From Bacteroidota bacterium (GTDB lineage Bacteria > Bacteroidota > Bacteroidia > Flavobacteriales > Weeksellaceae), in the NCBI GenBank assembly GCA_023433225.1, contig JAEZDQ010000104.1:1-21679 (forward strand): a stretch of 21,679 nt of DNA. The letters are read 5' to 3'. Below, piece after piece: positions 1 through 7,039 of this stretch (the first letter of the stretch is position 1; each line of letters starts with the position of its first letter). A program made the translations under genes and the position numbers. Under the pieces are notes generated by a model. That model was given only the letters and a program-made list of their open reading frames with translations. It had not been told where the DNA came from and ran no database searches.

Positions 1-1989
1 TGGGACACGCCCGGTCAAGGGGCTGACTTCCTTGGGAAGCGCATCTATATAAGTCGATTTGAGCTTTTGAAGCTGGCGGTAATCAAGGATATCATTGACG
101 ATGGGATGTTTGTCGCGCAACTTGGAAAGGACCTCTTCGCCGGTTGCATACTGTCCGGTTTTGGGTTTCTTTGCTTTATAATCAATGTTCAACTTATCGA
201 ACAGGATGTCTCCCAGCTGTTTGGGTGAGTTGAGGTTGAATTCTTCACCTGCGTCGGCGTAAACCTTTTTCTCCAGTTCAAGGATGTCTCTATTGATTTT
301 CAATGACTGTTCGGCTAAGACGTCTTTGTCCAAACGGATACCTTCAATCTCCATTTCAGACAGCACTTCCATGAGTGGCATTTCGATGTCTTCAAACAGC
401 TTCTGCGCGTTCACATCGGGCAATTGCGGTGCGAAAAACGCTTTGAGCTGCCATGTGATGTCCGCATCTTCCACGGCATATTCCTTTTGTTCATCCAAGT
501 TCACTTCATTGAATTGCTTTTGGTTTTTACCTCTTTTACCTATCAATGATTCAATCGCCACGGGTTGGTAATGGAGATAGGTTTCGGACAAAACGTCCAT
601 GCCATGGCGCATATCAGGGTTCAGCAGGTAATGGGCAATCATGGTATCAAAGGACTTCCCCTTGGGACTGATGCCGTATTTATGAAGAACTTTGTAGTCA
701 TACTTCAGGTTATGGCCTATCTTCAGGATTGATTCCGACTCAAAGAAAGGACGGAACTCTTCGATGATTTCCTTTGCTTCAGCGTAGTTTTGGGGAAATG
801 GCACGTAGTAACCCTTCCCTGTTTCATAGCTGAAAGAAATCCCGACCAGCTCTGCGGTCAGTGCATCCAAACCCGTAGTTTCGGTATCGAAACAGACTTC
901 TTTTTGTTGGAGTAACTTGTTCAGCAACAGCTTTCGACCCAATTGGCCTTCGGTTAATTGGTATAAATGGTCATGGGTATGGATGTTTGTAAAATGTGCC
1001 GGAGCCGACAATTCAGACGGTTCCATGGCAGCATCGTCGAACAAAGAAGCCTGAACGGCTCTTTCCGAAACGGTTTTCGCGGTTTCAACAACCTGAGATT
1101 CGAGGTTAAATGTACGGTAGAAATTCTCTAACAATTGCCTGAACTCCAATTCCATGAACAGTTCTTTTACCCTTTCCACATCGGGCTCGCACATGCAAAG
1201 GTCTTCTTCATCAAACTCAATGGGAACGTCCGTGATGATGGTTGCCAACTTTTTGGAAAGAATGCCCAAGTCTTTGTTGGCCTCAATGTTCTCTTTGAGT
1301 TTACCTGAAAGCTCGTGTGTATGGGCCAGAAGGTTTTCGAGGCTTCCATATTGCTTTAGGAACTTCTTGGCAGTTTTCTCGCCTACACCGGGCAGGCCGG
1401 GGATGTTGTCCACACTGTCCCCCATCATGCCCAGAAAGTCAATCACCTGAATAGGGTCATCTACTTCAAATTTGTTTTTGACTTCTTCCACGCCCCAGAT
1501 TTCAATTCCTTTACCGAATGCCGGTGGGCGATACATCTTGATTTTATCGCTAACGAGCTGTGCAAAGTCTTTATCGGGCGTTACCATATAGGTCGTATAA
1601 CCTCTGGTTTCGGCTTTCTTAGCGAGTGTTCCGATGACGTCATCGGCTTCGTAGCCTTCGGCAAAAAGCACGGGGATACACATGGCGCGGATAATTTCCT
1701 GGATGTAAGGCACGGCAATTTTGATGGCTTCCGGTGTTTCGTCGCGGTTGGCTTTGTATTGGTCATAGTCAACCGTCCTTACGGTCGCTTGGCCGACATC
1801 AAAGACCACGGCTATATGGGTGGGTCTTTCGCGTTTCAATACATCGAGCAATGAGTTGGTAAAACCCATGATAGCAGAGGTATTCAGTCCTTTGGAGTTG
1901 ATGCGGGGGTTTTTGATGAATGCGTAATAACCGCGGAAAATCAGTGCGTAAGCGTCTAACAGGAATAATCTTTTGTCTTCTGGATTCAT
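1..1989 (-). CDS. polA: DNA polymerase I, N-terminal two thirds (cut by window edge)
   Basis: Replication and repair polymerase; 663 codons are visible, reading off the left edge. The start is ATG at 1989 (MNPEDKRLFLLDAY). The 5'-3' exonuclease domain (about 1-300) shows the metal-site strings EGYEADD (111-117) and TPDKD (137-141), and the helix-hairpin-helix region GDSVDNIPGLPGVG from about 190. The 3'-5' proofreading domain looks intact: DTET with D368 and E370 (Exo I), GHNLKYD with N427 and D431 (Exo II), YAVED with Y504 and D508 (Exo III). Many bacterial PolA proteins have lost this site, so proofreading activity is a real prediction. The visible end, LPKEVSPLTGRV, is the junction into the polymerase domain, which lies outside the window. 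The last visible codon is Pro where the family usually has His; this cannot be judged at an edge. Transcribed divergently from the next gene. Confidence 0.96.
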   Translation of the reverse strand, partial: MNPEDKRLFLLDAYALIFRGYYAFIKNPRINSKGLNTSAIMGFTNSLLDVLKRERPTHIAVVFDVGQATVRTVDYDQYKANRDETPEAIKIAVPYIQEIIRAMCIPVLFAEGYEADDVIGTLAKKAETRGYTTYMVTPDKDFAQLVSDKIKMYRPPAFGKGIEIWGVEEVKNKFEVDDPIQVIDFLGMMGDSVDNIPGLPGVGEKTAKKFLKQYGSLENLLAHTHELSGKLKENIEANKDLGILSKKLATIITDVPIEFDEEDLCMCEPDVERVKELFMELEFRQLLENFYRTFNLESQVVETAKTVSERAVQASLFDDAAMEPSELSAPAHFTNIHTHDHLYQLTEGQLGRKLLLNKLLQQKEVCFDTETTGLDALTAELVGISFSYETGKGYYVPFPQNYAEAKEIIEEFRPFFESESILKIGHNLKYDYKVLHKYGISPKGKSFDTMIAHYLLNPDMRHGMDVLSETYLHYQPVAIESLIGKRGKNQKQFNEVNLDEQKEYAVEDADITWQLKAFFAPQLPDVNAQKLFEDIEMPLMEVLSEMEIEGIRLDKDVLAEQSLKINRDILELEKKVYADAGEEFNLNSPKQLGDILFDKLNIDYKAKKPKTGQYATGEEVLSKLRDKHPIVNDILDYRQLQKLKSTYIDALPKEVSPLTGRVP

Positions 1990-2049
1990 AGTCGGTAAAG
2001 TTAATAAATACTCAATTACGGCATGTTCTAACTTATTAGGAATTTATTA

Positions 2050-2057
2050 TATATTTG
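2050..2057 (+). promoter_or_regulatory. Putative -7 promoter box of the small secreted protein gene
   Basis: TATATTTG matches the Bacteroidota -7 consensus TAnnTTTG and lies 22 bp before the ATG at 2080. No clear TTG element is visible at the usual distance upstream, so support rests on the -7 box and its position alone. Confidence 0.4.
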
Positions 2058-2079
2058 TTTGACTTAATAATTAAAAACC

Positions 2080-2625
2080 ATGAAAGTCTTAATTACATCA
2101 GTATTACTTCTGTTATTGTATGGTGTCAACGGTCAGGCCACCCAAGTTGACATTGTGGATTTCTACCATTGGACGGCTTCGGACGGCAACGATTATGAGA
2201 TGGTAGTCGTCACGCCTGACTTTTGGGAGAATGAAGAAACGCCTGCAACGATCCGTGTGAGGTATTCCCGTGGCGGGAGTTACAGCGTAGTGGAGTTTTA
2301 TTCTGTGTTAAGTTTTGAGTATGATGAGGATTCTAATTTGATAATTTACCTGTTGGCTGACAGTGAAGCTGAGTTCATCCAAGGTGCCGGCAGCTATTCA
2401 CCCGACAATTTTGTGCTGAAGTTCGATACCGCAGGCGCATTACTTTATGGCTACCAAGCCGATAACAATGAGTTGGACAAACCTGATGATGAGATTATAT
2501 ACGCGGACCTCTACCTGACCGAATACGGGGATTCAGATAATTTGCGCGCAACCATCCGGAAGTTCTACAGCTCTTCCGACCCGATGTACCGTGAGTTGAT
2601 GGATTACACCACCCAATTCGATTGA
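2080..2625 (+). CDS. Small secreted protein of unknown function
   Basis: A 181-residue protein that I do not recognise. It begins with a clear signal peptide: Lys2, a hydrophobic core (VLITSVLLLLLYGV), and a likely cleavage before Gln19 in GVNGQAT. There is no lipobox Cys. The mature part is acidic, rich in Asp, Glu, Tyr and Ser, has no further membrane segment, and alternates polar and aromatic or hydrophobic residues as in a beta-rich fold (for example TIRVRYSRGGSYSVVEFYSV). No catalytic or metal-binding motif and no Por or type A C-terminal sorting domain is seen. Periplasmic or extracellular location is inferred. The gene has its own putative promoter, is divergent from polA, and its TGA stop directly abuts the stop of the convergent ferredoxin gene. 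Confidence 0.8.
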   Translation: MKVLITSVLLLLLYGVNGQATQVDIVDFYHWTASDGNDYEMVVVTPDFWENEETPATIRVRYSRGGSYSVVEFYSVLSFEYDEDSNLIIYLLADSEAEFIQGAGSYSPDNFVLKFDTAGALLYGYQADNNELDKPDDEIIYADLYLTEYGDSDNLRATIRKFYSSSDPMYRELMDYTTQFD

Positions 2626-2958
2626 TTAAGTTTCAGGGGCAAGTTCCACCACCAAGCCGTCGAGTTCTTCCGTTATATTAATCTGGCAACCCAAGCGGCT
2701 GTTGGGTTTCACATGAAAAGCTTCCGAGAGCATGGCTTCTTCATCGTCTTGCATGGGTGGCAATTCCACGTCTTCCGAGACTACATAACACTGGCAAGAT
2801 GCGCACATGGCCATACCGCCGCAGATCCCGATGGTTCCTTCTGGAGCCAATTCATAGGCACGGACAAGCTCCATGACGTTCATCGCCATATCAGTCGGCG
2901 CATCTACTTGGTGCGAAACACCTTCACGGTCTATGATGGTTACATTAATATCTGCCAT
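2626..2958 (-). CDS. 2Fe-2S ferredoxin, adrenodoxin-like
   Basis: A 110-residue cytoplasmic electron carrier. The cluster ligands follow the adrenodoxin/ISC-ferredoxin spacing: C46-x5-C52-x2-C55 in CGGMAMCASC, and a distant C91 in SRLGCQI. An extra Cys57 follows the triplet. The order of conserved pieces (acidic patch SEDVELPPMQDDEEAML, then NSRLGCQI) also fits this group and not plant-type ferredoxins. Family members pass electrons to cytochromes P450, Rieske oxygenases or iron-sulfur assembly; the partner cannot be read from this neighbourhood, since YceI, queE and folD do not point to one. It lies 55 bp downstream of the YceI gene on the same strand, but an inverted repeat sits in the gap, so cotranscription is uncertain. 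Confidence 0.93.
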   Translation of the reverse strand: MADINVTIIDREGVSHQVDAPTDMAMNVMELVRAYELAPEGTIGICGGMAMCASCQCYVVSEDVELPPMQDDEEAMLSEAFHVKPNSRLGCQINITEELDGLVVELAPET

Positions 2959-2981
2959 GTTGAAGCTTTATTAAAGAACTC

Positions 2982-3003
2982 TTCCAAAGTTGGAACTTTG
3001 GAA
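2982..3003. repeat. Inverted repeat between the YceI and ferredoxin genes
   Basis: Arms TTCCAAAGTT (2982-2991) and AACTTTGGAA (2994-3003) are perfect complements separated by only GG. In RNA this could fold as a stem of about 9 bp with a 4-nt loop. It lies in the 55-bp gap between two minus-strand genes. On the minus strand it is followed by a weak T-rich stretch (GAGTTCTTT), so a leaky terminator or attenuator is possible; a protein-binding operator is the alternative. Confidence 0.6.
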
Positions 3004-3013
3004 AAGTCGAAGT

Positions 3014-3568
3014 TTAAAATATGAGTTTCACGTCCAGTTCAAACTCATCGTCGATGGCTTTGTCACCGATTTCATCAAAGAAAGTTTTAGAACCGTACTT
3101 GATTTCGAATTTCGTTCTGTCCACTTTGAATTGGGCCGTTGCGGAATTCTCTTTTACAACCATATCAAACAAAATGGAATTGGTAATGCCTTTGATGGTC
3201 ATATCGGCTGTGACCGCATAGATACCGTTTCCTTTGTCATTCAGGTTCTTGATTTCCAAAGTCGCGAAAGGATGTTTTTCAACACCGAAAAAGTCATCTG
3301 ATTTCAGGTGGCCGTCCAGTTTTTCTTTGGGCTTCCCTTCCAAATCTGTCGCGCTGATAGTCGTCATATCTACGGTAAAAGCACCTCCGGTGAGTTTGTT
3401 CCCTTCAAAAACCAAATAACCTTGTGCAAAATTGATGGTTCCATCATGTTGGCCCGTCAGTTTTTTCCCTACCCAATGGATGGAACTTTTAGCGGGATCT
3501 ATCTTTTTGGTTTGTGCATTTAATCCGAAAGAAATGACTAAAATGAGGATTGAGACAATGGGTTTCAT
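3014..3568 (-). CDS. YceI family periplasmic lipocalin-like protein
   Basis: A 184-residue protein with a signal peptide (hydrophobic PIVSILILVISFGL, cleavage probably at LNA|QT, residues 18/19). The mature sequence carries YceI landmarks: SSIHWVGKK near the N-terminus, then HLKSDDFFGVEKHPFATLEI (about 87-106), which corresponds to the family signature around HL+S-DFFDVEK-P. YceI proteins form a lipocalin-like beta-barrel that binds long isoprenoid or lipid ligands; their physiological role is poorly defined and no enzymatic residues are expected. Length is normal for the family. It stands 71 bp downstream of queE on the same strand and may or may not share its transcript. Confidence 0.92.
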   Translation of the reverse strand: MKPIVSILILVISFGLNAQTKKIDPAKSSIHWVGKKLTGQHDGTINFAQGYLVFEGNKLTGGAFTVDMTTISATDLEGKPKEKLDGHLKSDDFFGVEKHPFATLEIKNLNDKGNGIYAVTADMTIKGITNSILFDMVVKENSATAQFKVDRTKFEIKYGSKTFFDEIGDKAIDDEFELDVKLIF

Positions 3569-3639
3569 AAAATGATCTTGTTAAATTAATTTAAGTCCCG
3601 AAAGATACATGAATTCCTCCAATCTCATTTGAAATCCGG

Positions 3640-4287
3640 TTAAGGAATATCCAAATATTTATGTGTTTGTACGGAAACTTGCCACTTTGGATTCGCCATT
3701 ACGTATTCCACCACTTTAGGTGACATAATCTCTTTGCGGCTCCACTCAACCTGTAAATAAAGTTTGCAATCAGGATGAACCAATGCAGCGTATTTTTCTG
3801 CGAATTTAAAATCATCCTGGTTGTAAATGATGCACTTCAATTCGGAAGCATGCGCCAAAACATCGGGTTGGACTTCCGCCCGTTTTTTGGGAGAAAGCGT
3901 AATCCAATCCAATTCTCCGCTTAGACCATAGGCTCCCGAAGTTTCGATATGAATCGTCGCGCCTAATCTTTTGAGCTGACGGGTGAGGAAGCCAAGGTTC
4001 CACATCAGCGGTTCGCCTCCCGTAATCACAATGGTTTTGGAATGAAAGGTAGCTGTTGCCGCCAACTCCTCCATAGCGGTTAACGGGTGTTTTTCCGCAT
4101 CCCAACTGTCTTTCACATCGCACCAATGACAGCCGACGTCACAACCACCTAATCGAATGAAATAAGCAGCCTTACCGGTATGTGCGCCTTCGCCCTGAAG
4201 GGTATGGAAATGTTCCATCACGGGAAGCAATTTACCTGCTTTCAGTAATTCTGATTCTTCTTCAGTAATGGAATTCAATGTAATCAC
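3640..4287 (-). CDS. queE: 7-carboxy-7-deazaguanine synthase (radical SAM)
   Basis: Radical SAM enzyme of queuosine precursor synthesis, converting 6-carboxytetrahydropterin to 7-carboxy-7-deazaguanine. I place the start at a GTG (4287-4285), giving 215 residues. This GTG overlaps the TGA of folD as GTGA, a typical translational-coupling overlap, and the length fits the family; further extension into folD (the frame stays open for 30 more codons) gives no family-like sequence. ATG at 4216 (MEHFHTLQGEG) is an alternative but would remove residues before a conserved segment. Seen in the protein: HTLQGEGAHTGKAAYFIRL, the SAM/cluster motif C49-x3-C53-x2-C56 (CDVGCHWC), GGEP for SAM binding, and IETSG. 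No queC, queD or queF gene is in the window. Confidence 0.94.
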   Translation of the reverse strand: MITLNSITEEESELLKAGKLLPVMEHFHTLQGEGAHTGKAAYFIRLGGCDVGCHWCDVKDSWDAEKHPLTAMEELAATATFHSKTIVITGGEPLMWNLGFLTRQLKRLGATIHIETSGAYGLSGELDWITLSPKKRAEVQPDVLAHASELKCIIYNQDDFKFAEKYAALVHPDCKLYLQVEWSRKEIMSPKVVEYVMANPKWQVSVQTHKYLDIP

Positions 4288-5159
4288 TTGGTATTTTTCT
4301 TGTAAGCCAATAAAGTATTCTTGAGCAACATGGCTCTGGTCATCGGTCCGACTCCTCCGGGAACCGGCGTCAGCCAAGATGCTTTTTTCCGGACATCTTC
4401 AAAGTCCACGTCACCTACCAATTTATATCCTTTTTCGGAATCGTCATCTACACGGGTGATTCCCACATCGATTACCACCGCGCCTTCTTTAATCATATTG
4501 GCTTTCAGAAACCCCGGAACGCCCAAAGCCGTAATTACAATATCGGCAGAATGGGTATAATAGGATAAATTTTCGGTGTTGCTGTGGGTCAATGTTACGG
4601 TACTGTTCCCGGGAAAATCTTTCCGGCCCATTAGGATGCTCATCGGGCGGCCCACAATCCGGCTGCGGCCAATGATGACGCAATGTTTACCTTTGGTTGG
4701 AATTTGGTAGCGGTCGAGCATTTCCAAAATCCCGAATGGTGTTGCCGGCAAAAATGTACTCATGTCGAGTGCCATCTTACCAAAGTTTTCCGGATGAAAA
4801 CCATCCACATCCTTTTTCGGATTGATTGCTTCAATGATTTCTTCTTGGTTGATCTGCGCGGGCAAAGGGAGCTGCACGATGAATCCGTCCAAATCGGCCT
4901 GGTGATTCAAATGGTGAATCACTTCCATCAATTCGGTTTGGGAAACGGTATTCGGCAATTTCACGAGGGAAGATTCAAAACCAACCTCTTGGCAATCTTT
5001 GATTTTATTGCTCACGTAGGTTTGGCTGGCACCGTCATTCCCAACCAGAACCGCAGCGAGATGCGGTTTTCTTTTACCGGCTTTCAGGGCAATGTCCACC
5101 GATTCTTTGATTTCCTGTTTGATTTCTTTTGCGAGTTTAACGCCATCAAGGATTTGCAT
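4284..5159 (-). CDS. folD: Methylenetetrahydrofolate dehydrogenase/cyclohydrolase
   Basis: Bifunctional cytoplasmic enzyme of one-carbon metabolism: NADP-dependent oxidation of 5,10-methylene-THF and hydrolysis of the methenyl form to 10-formyl-THF. With start ATG 5159 the protein has 291 residues, normal for FolD. Motifs in order: TYVSNKIKDC with catalytic Y48 and K52, VQLPLP (95-100), DVDGFHP from 117, the nucleotide-binding turn GRSRIVGRPMS, and PVPGGVGPMTR near the C-terminus. An ATG at 5177 is in frame but overlaps the probable -7 promoter box (5175-5182), so the internal start MQILDG, which also matches the usual FolD N-terminus, is preferred. It is first of a two-gene unit with queE, joined by a GTGA overlap. 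Confidence 0.96.
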   Translation of the reverse strand: MQILDGVKLAKEIKQEIKESVDIALKAGKRKPHLAAVLVGNDGASQTYVSNKIKDCQEVGFESSLVKLPNTVSQTELMEVIHHLNHQADLDGFIVQLPLPAQINQEEIIEAINPKKDVDGFHPENFGKMALDMSTFLPATPFGILEMLDRYQIPTKGKHCVIIGRSRIVGRPMSILMGRKDFPGNSTVTLTHSNTENLSYYTHSADIVITALGVPGFLKANMIKEGAVVIDVGITRVDDDSEKGYKLVGDVDFEDVRKKASWLTPVPGGVGPMTRAMLLKNTLLAYKKNTK

Positions 5160-5174
5160 ACCGAAAATTTTGTG

Positions 5175-5182
5175 CAAAGGTA
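5175..5182 (-). promoter_or_regulatory. -7 promoter box of folD-queE
   Basis: On the minus strand TACCTTTG followed by CA is a good match to the flavobacterial -7 consensus TAnnTTTG. It leaves a leader of roughly 8-10 nt before ATG 5159, which is the evidence used to set the folD start. The TTG element upstream is not obvious. Confidence 0.55.
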
Positions 5183-5290
5183 TGAATCGTTTGTCGAAAT
5201 GCCGGGTTCGAAGTCCCGAAATTCAATTCAATCTTATTTGGATGTAAATTATTTATCTTACTAATTGAGCATTCCACGATAATAGTTCCA

Positions 5291-5335
5291 ATTTTATCCG
5301 AACTTCGCTGAGCGAAATTCGAACTTGGGTAAAAT
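5291..5335 (+). repeat. Imperfect hairpin over the start of the flavoprotein gene
   Basis: CGAACTTCGC (5299-5308) and GCGAAATTCG (5312-5321) pair around a TGA loop with one mismatch. Outside this, ATTTTATCC (5291-5299) faces GGGTAAAAT (5327-5335), which could extend the pairing across a bulge. The outer arm covers the first bases of the ATG at 5334, so in mRNA the structure would bury the translation start. Confidence 0.55.
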
Positions 5336-6560
5336 GAAAAAAATTGCCATCATCGGAGGCGGAGCGGCCGGCTATTTCACGGCGGCCAATCTGGGGAAGG
5401 AACTGGGAAGCCAAACGGTCTTGTTTGAACAGTCTTCATTGCCCTTGCAGAAAGTACGTGTTTCGGGAGGCGGAAGGTGTAACCTGACGCATGCCTGTTT
5501 TGACCCGAAAGAATTGGTGGAATTTTACCCGCGCGGCCAAAAAGAGTTATTGAGCGTTTTCCATCAATTCCAGCCAGGCGATACGATGGAATGGTTTGAA
5601 AACCGCAAAGTTCCCTTAAAAATCGAAGAAGACAACCGGGTTTTCCCGGTTTCTGACAATTCCATGAGCATCATCGAATGTTTGGTACAGGAAGTTGAAA
5701 AAAATGGAGTGGAAACCAAATTCGGTGAAACGGTTCAGAAGATTTCAAAAAAAGGAAATTCATTTCTCATCGACACAAAATCGGCTCAATATGAATTTGA
5801 GAAAATCATCTTCACGCCCGGAAGCAGTTTGAAATCCATGGAAATCTTAAGAAATTTAGGTCATCAGATTATAAAACCGGTTCCCTCCCTTTTTACGTTT
5901 AACATCCGGGACGCAAGGCTGAAGGATTTGATGGGCATCAGTTTTGAATGGGCGGAAATTGCCATTCCCCAACTGAAGATGGTAGCCGAAGGCCCTTTGC
6001 TCATCACGCATTGGGGGCTGAGCGGCCCGGGAATCCTACGCCTATCGGCTTGGGGTGCCATTGAATTAAACAAATTGAATTATGAATTTGAAATCAGGGT
6101 GAATTTCATTCAAAAAGATTTGGAGGGAGCTGTGGCTTTTTTGAATCGTTTCAAAATGGGAAATCCCAAAAAATCTGTGTATAAGGCCAATCCATTCCCC
6201 TTTCCCAAAAGGTTTTGGCAGCGTATCTTGGAATTCAGCAAAATTCCTTTGGAGCAAAATTTTTCAAATTTGAACAAGAAACAAATTCATACCCTTGTCC
6301 AAGAATTGGTTTCCGGGGTATATGAAGTGAACGGAAAAAGCACGTTCAAAGACGAGTTTGTGACTGCGGGCGGTGTGGATTTGAAAGAAATCAATTTCAA
6401 GACGATGGAAAGCAAAATCATACCGAATTTATTTCTGGCAGGGGAAGTACTCAACATTGACGCCATCACGGGAGGATTTAATTTCCAAGCATGCTGGAGT
6501 GAAGGCTTCTTGATTTCGGAATATTTGAAGTCAATGAATTCGGAAATGAAACCATCTTAA
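5334..6560 (+). CDS. HI0933-like (YhiN/BaiN family) flavoprotein
   Basis: A 408-residue FAD-binding oxidoreductase of the HI0933-like family. The start is taken as ATG 5334 (MKKIAIIGGG); a TTG nine bases upstream in frame would only add MGK before the conserved beta strand. Seen: dinucleotide-binding GGGAAG (8-13), the family hallmark KVRVSGGGRCNLTH (40-53), EDNRVFPVSD, THWGLSGPGILRLS, and a C-terminal FAD-binding stretch with TAGGVDL, FLAGEVLNIDAITGGFN and QACWSEGF. The substrate is generally unknown; one studied relative reduces bile-acid double bonds, which should not be transferred here. Divergent from folD, alone in its transcription unit, and preceded by a hairpin over its start. Confidence 0.93.
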   Translation: MKKIAIIGGGAAGYFTAANLGKELGSQTVLFEQSSLPLQKVRVSGGGRCNLTHACFDPKELVEFYPRGQKELLSVFHQFQPGDTMEWFENRKVPLKIEEDNRVFPVSDNSMSIIECLVQEVEKNGVETKFGETVQKISKKGNSFLIDTKSAQYEFEKIIFTPGSSLKSMEILRNLGHQIIKPVPSLFTFNIRDARLKDLMGISFEWAEIAIPQLKMVAEGPLLITHWGLSGPGILRLSAWGAIELNKLNYEFEIRVNFIQKDLEGAVAFLNRFKMGNPKKSVYKANPFPFPKRFWQRILEFSKIPLEQNFSNLNKKQIHTLVQELVSGVYEVNGKSTFKDEFVTAGGVDLKEINFKTMESKIIPNLFLAGEVLNIDAITGGFNFQACWSEGFLISEYLKSMNSEMKPS

Positions 6561-6575
6561 AATGCATACCCAACA

Positions 6576-6848
6576 ATCAGTTATTTTCTTCAATAATTGA
6601 GTAATTAACTCCGACGGGTTAGTAATTTACTGCGAAGAGTTAGTTATTTACTCCGTTAGGTTAGTTAATTACTCTGATAGGATAGTTATTTTCTCCGATG
6701 GGTTAGTTAATTACTCAGATGAGTTAGTAATTTATTCCAACGGGTTAGTTATTTTCTCCGACAGGTTAGTTAATTACTACGTTAGGTTAGTTATTTTCTC
6801 CAATGGGTTAGTAATTTACTCCGACAGTTTAATTATTTTTTCCTGTCA
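6576..6848. repeat. Tandem array of 13 degenerate 21-bp units
   Basis: Thirteen contiguous units of exactly 21 bp with no spacers, starting at 6576, 6597, 6618, 6639, 6660, 6681, 6702, 6723, 6744, 6765, 6786, 6807 and 6828. The most regular part of the unit is GTTAGTTATTTACTCC followed by five variable purine-rich bases. Three core versions alternate without a simple order: AGTTATTTTCTCC, AGTTAATTACT and AGTAATTTACT. The last is a perfect dyad (AGTAA-T-TTACT). The first, second and last units are the most decayed. Period is two helical turns and seven codons. It sits 15 bp after the flavoprotein gene stop and ends 191 bp before the FadL-like gene. Confidence 0.93.
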
Positions 6849-6998
6849 TTTATTTTTAACGGGCTGAATCATAGGAAATATCAATGAAATTTCACTTTGT
6901 AATCAGGGCTAATTGCTATTTAATTGGAAGTTAAAACCCTGTTCGATATCACGGAAATTAATTTACTATGTAAGCATAATAATTTCATTTATTTATTC

Positions 6999-7006
6999 TA
7001 CATTTG
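6999..7006 (+). promoter_or_regulatory. -7 promoter box of the FadL-like/SGNH pair
   Basis: TACATTTG fits TAnnTTTG and lies 33 bp before ATG 7040. No convincing TTG element is visible 19-21 bp upstream. The intrinsic terminator at 9864 would end this transcript. Confidence 0.5.
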
Positions 7007-7039
7007 TTTACATAACATTAACATTTAAATGAAATCAAC

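Larger units (their letters stand above)
6561..7039. other. Intergenic region with tandem array and FadL-like gene promoter
   Basis: This 479-bp gap holds the 21-bp array (6576-6848) and, close to its right end, a promoter box (6999-7006). Between 6849 and 6998 the sequence is AT-rich and I see no gene, RNA or clear terminator. A 12-codon frame (ATG 6562 to TGA 6600) enters the array; see the findings. Confidence 0.7.

Noticed and set aside
2713..3301. Plus-strand open frames opposite the ferredoxin and YceI genes
   Set aside because: They overlap two well-supported minus-strand genes and have no recognisable content.
4288..4377. N-terminal extension of queE into folD
   Set aside because: The frame is open but the extra residues do not resemble QueE proteins, and the GTG at the folD stop gives the expected length.
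5160..5177. Upstream ATG for folD (MHKIFG)
   Set aside because: It coincides with the probable -7 promoter box and lengthens the protein beyond the conserved start MQILDG.
5201..5218. tRNA T-arm-like string GGGTTCGAAGTCCC
   Set aside because: No acceptor, D or anticodon arms can be built around it; it is a short inverted repeat in the folD upstream region.
4683..5264. Long open frame antisense to folD
   Set aside because: It lies almost wholly opposite a clear folD gene, and its residues show no family likeness; it follows from codon use on the other strand.
5325..5333. TTG start nine bases upstream in the flavoprotein gene
   Set aside because: It would lie inside the hairpin and add only three residues; ATG 5334 directly precedes the conserved FAD-binding strand.
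6576..6848. CRISPR-like array
   Set aside because: Units are contiguous 21-bp copies without spacers, and they are degenerate throughout; no cas gene is nearby.
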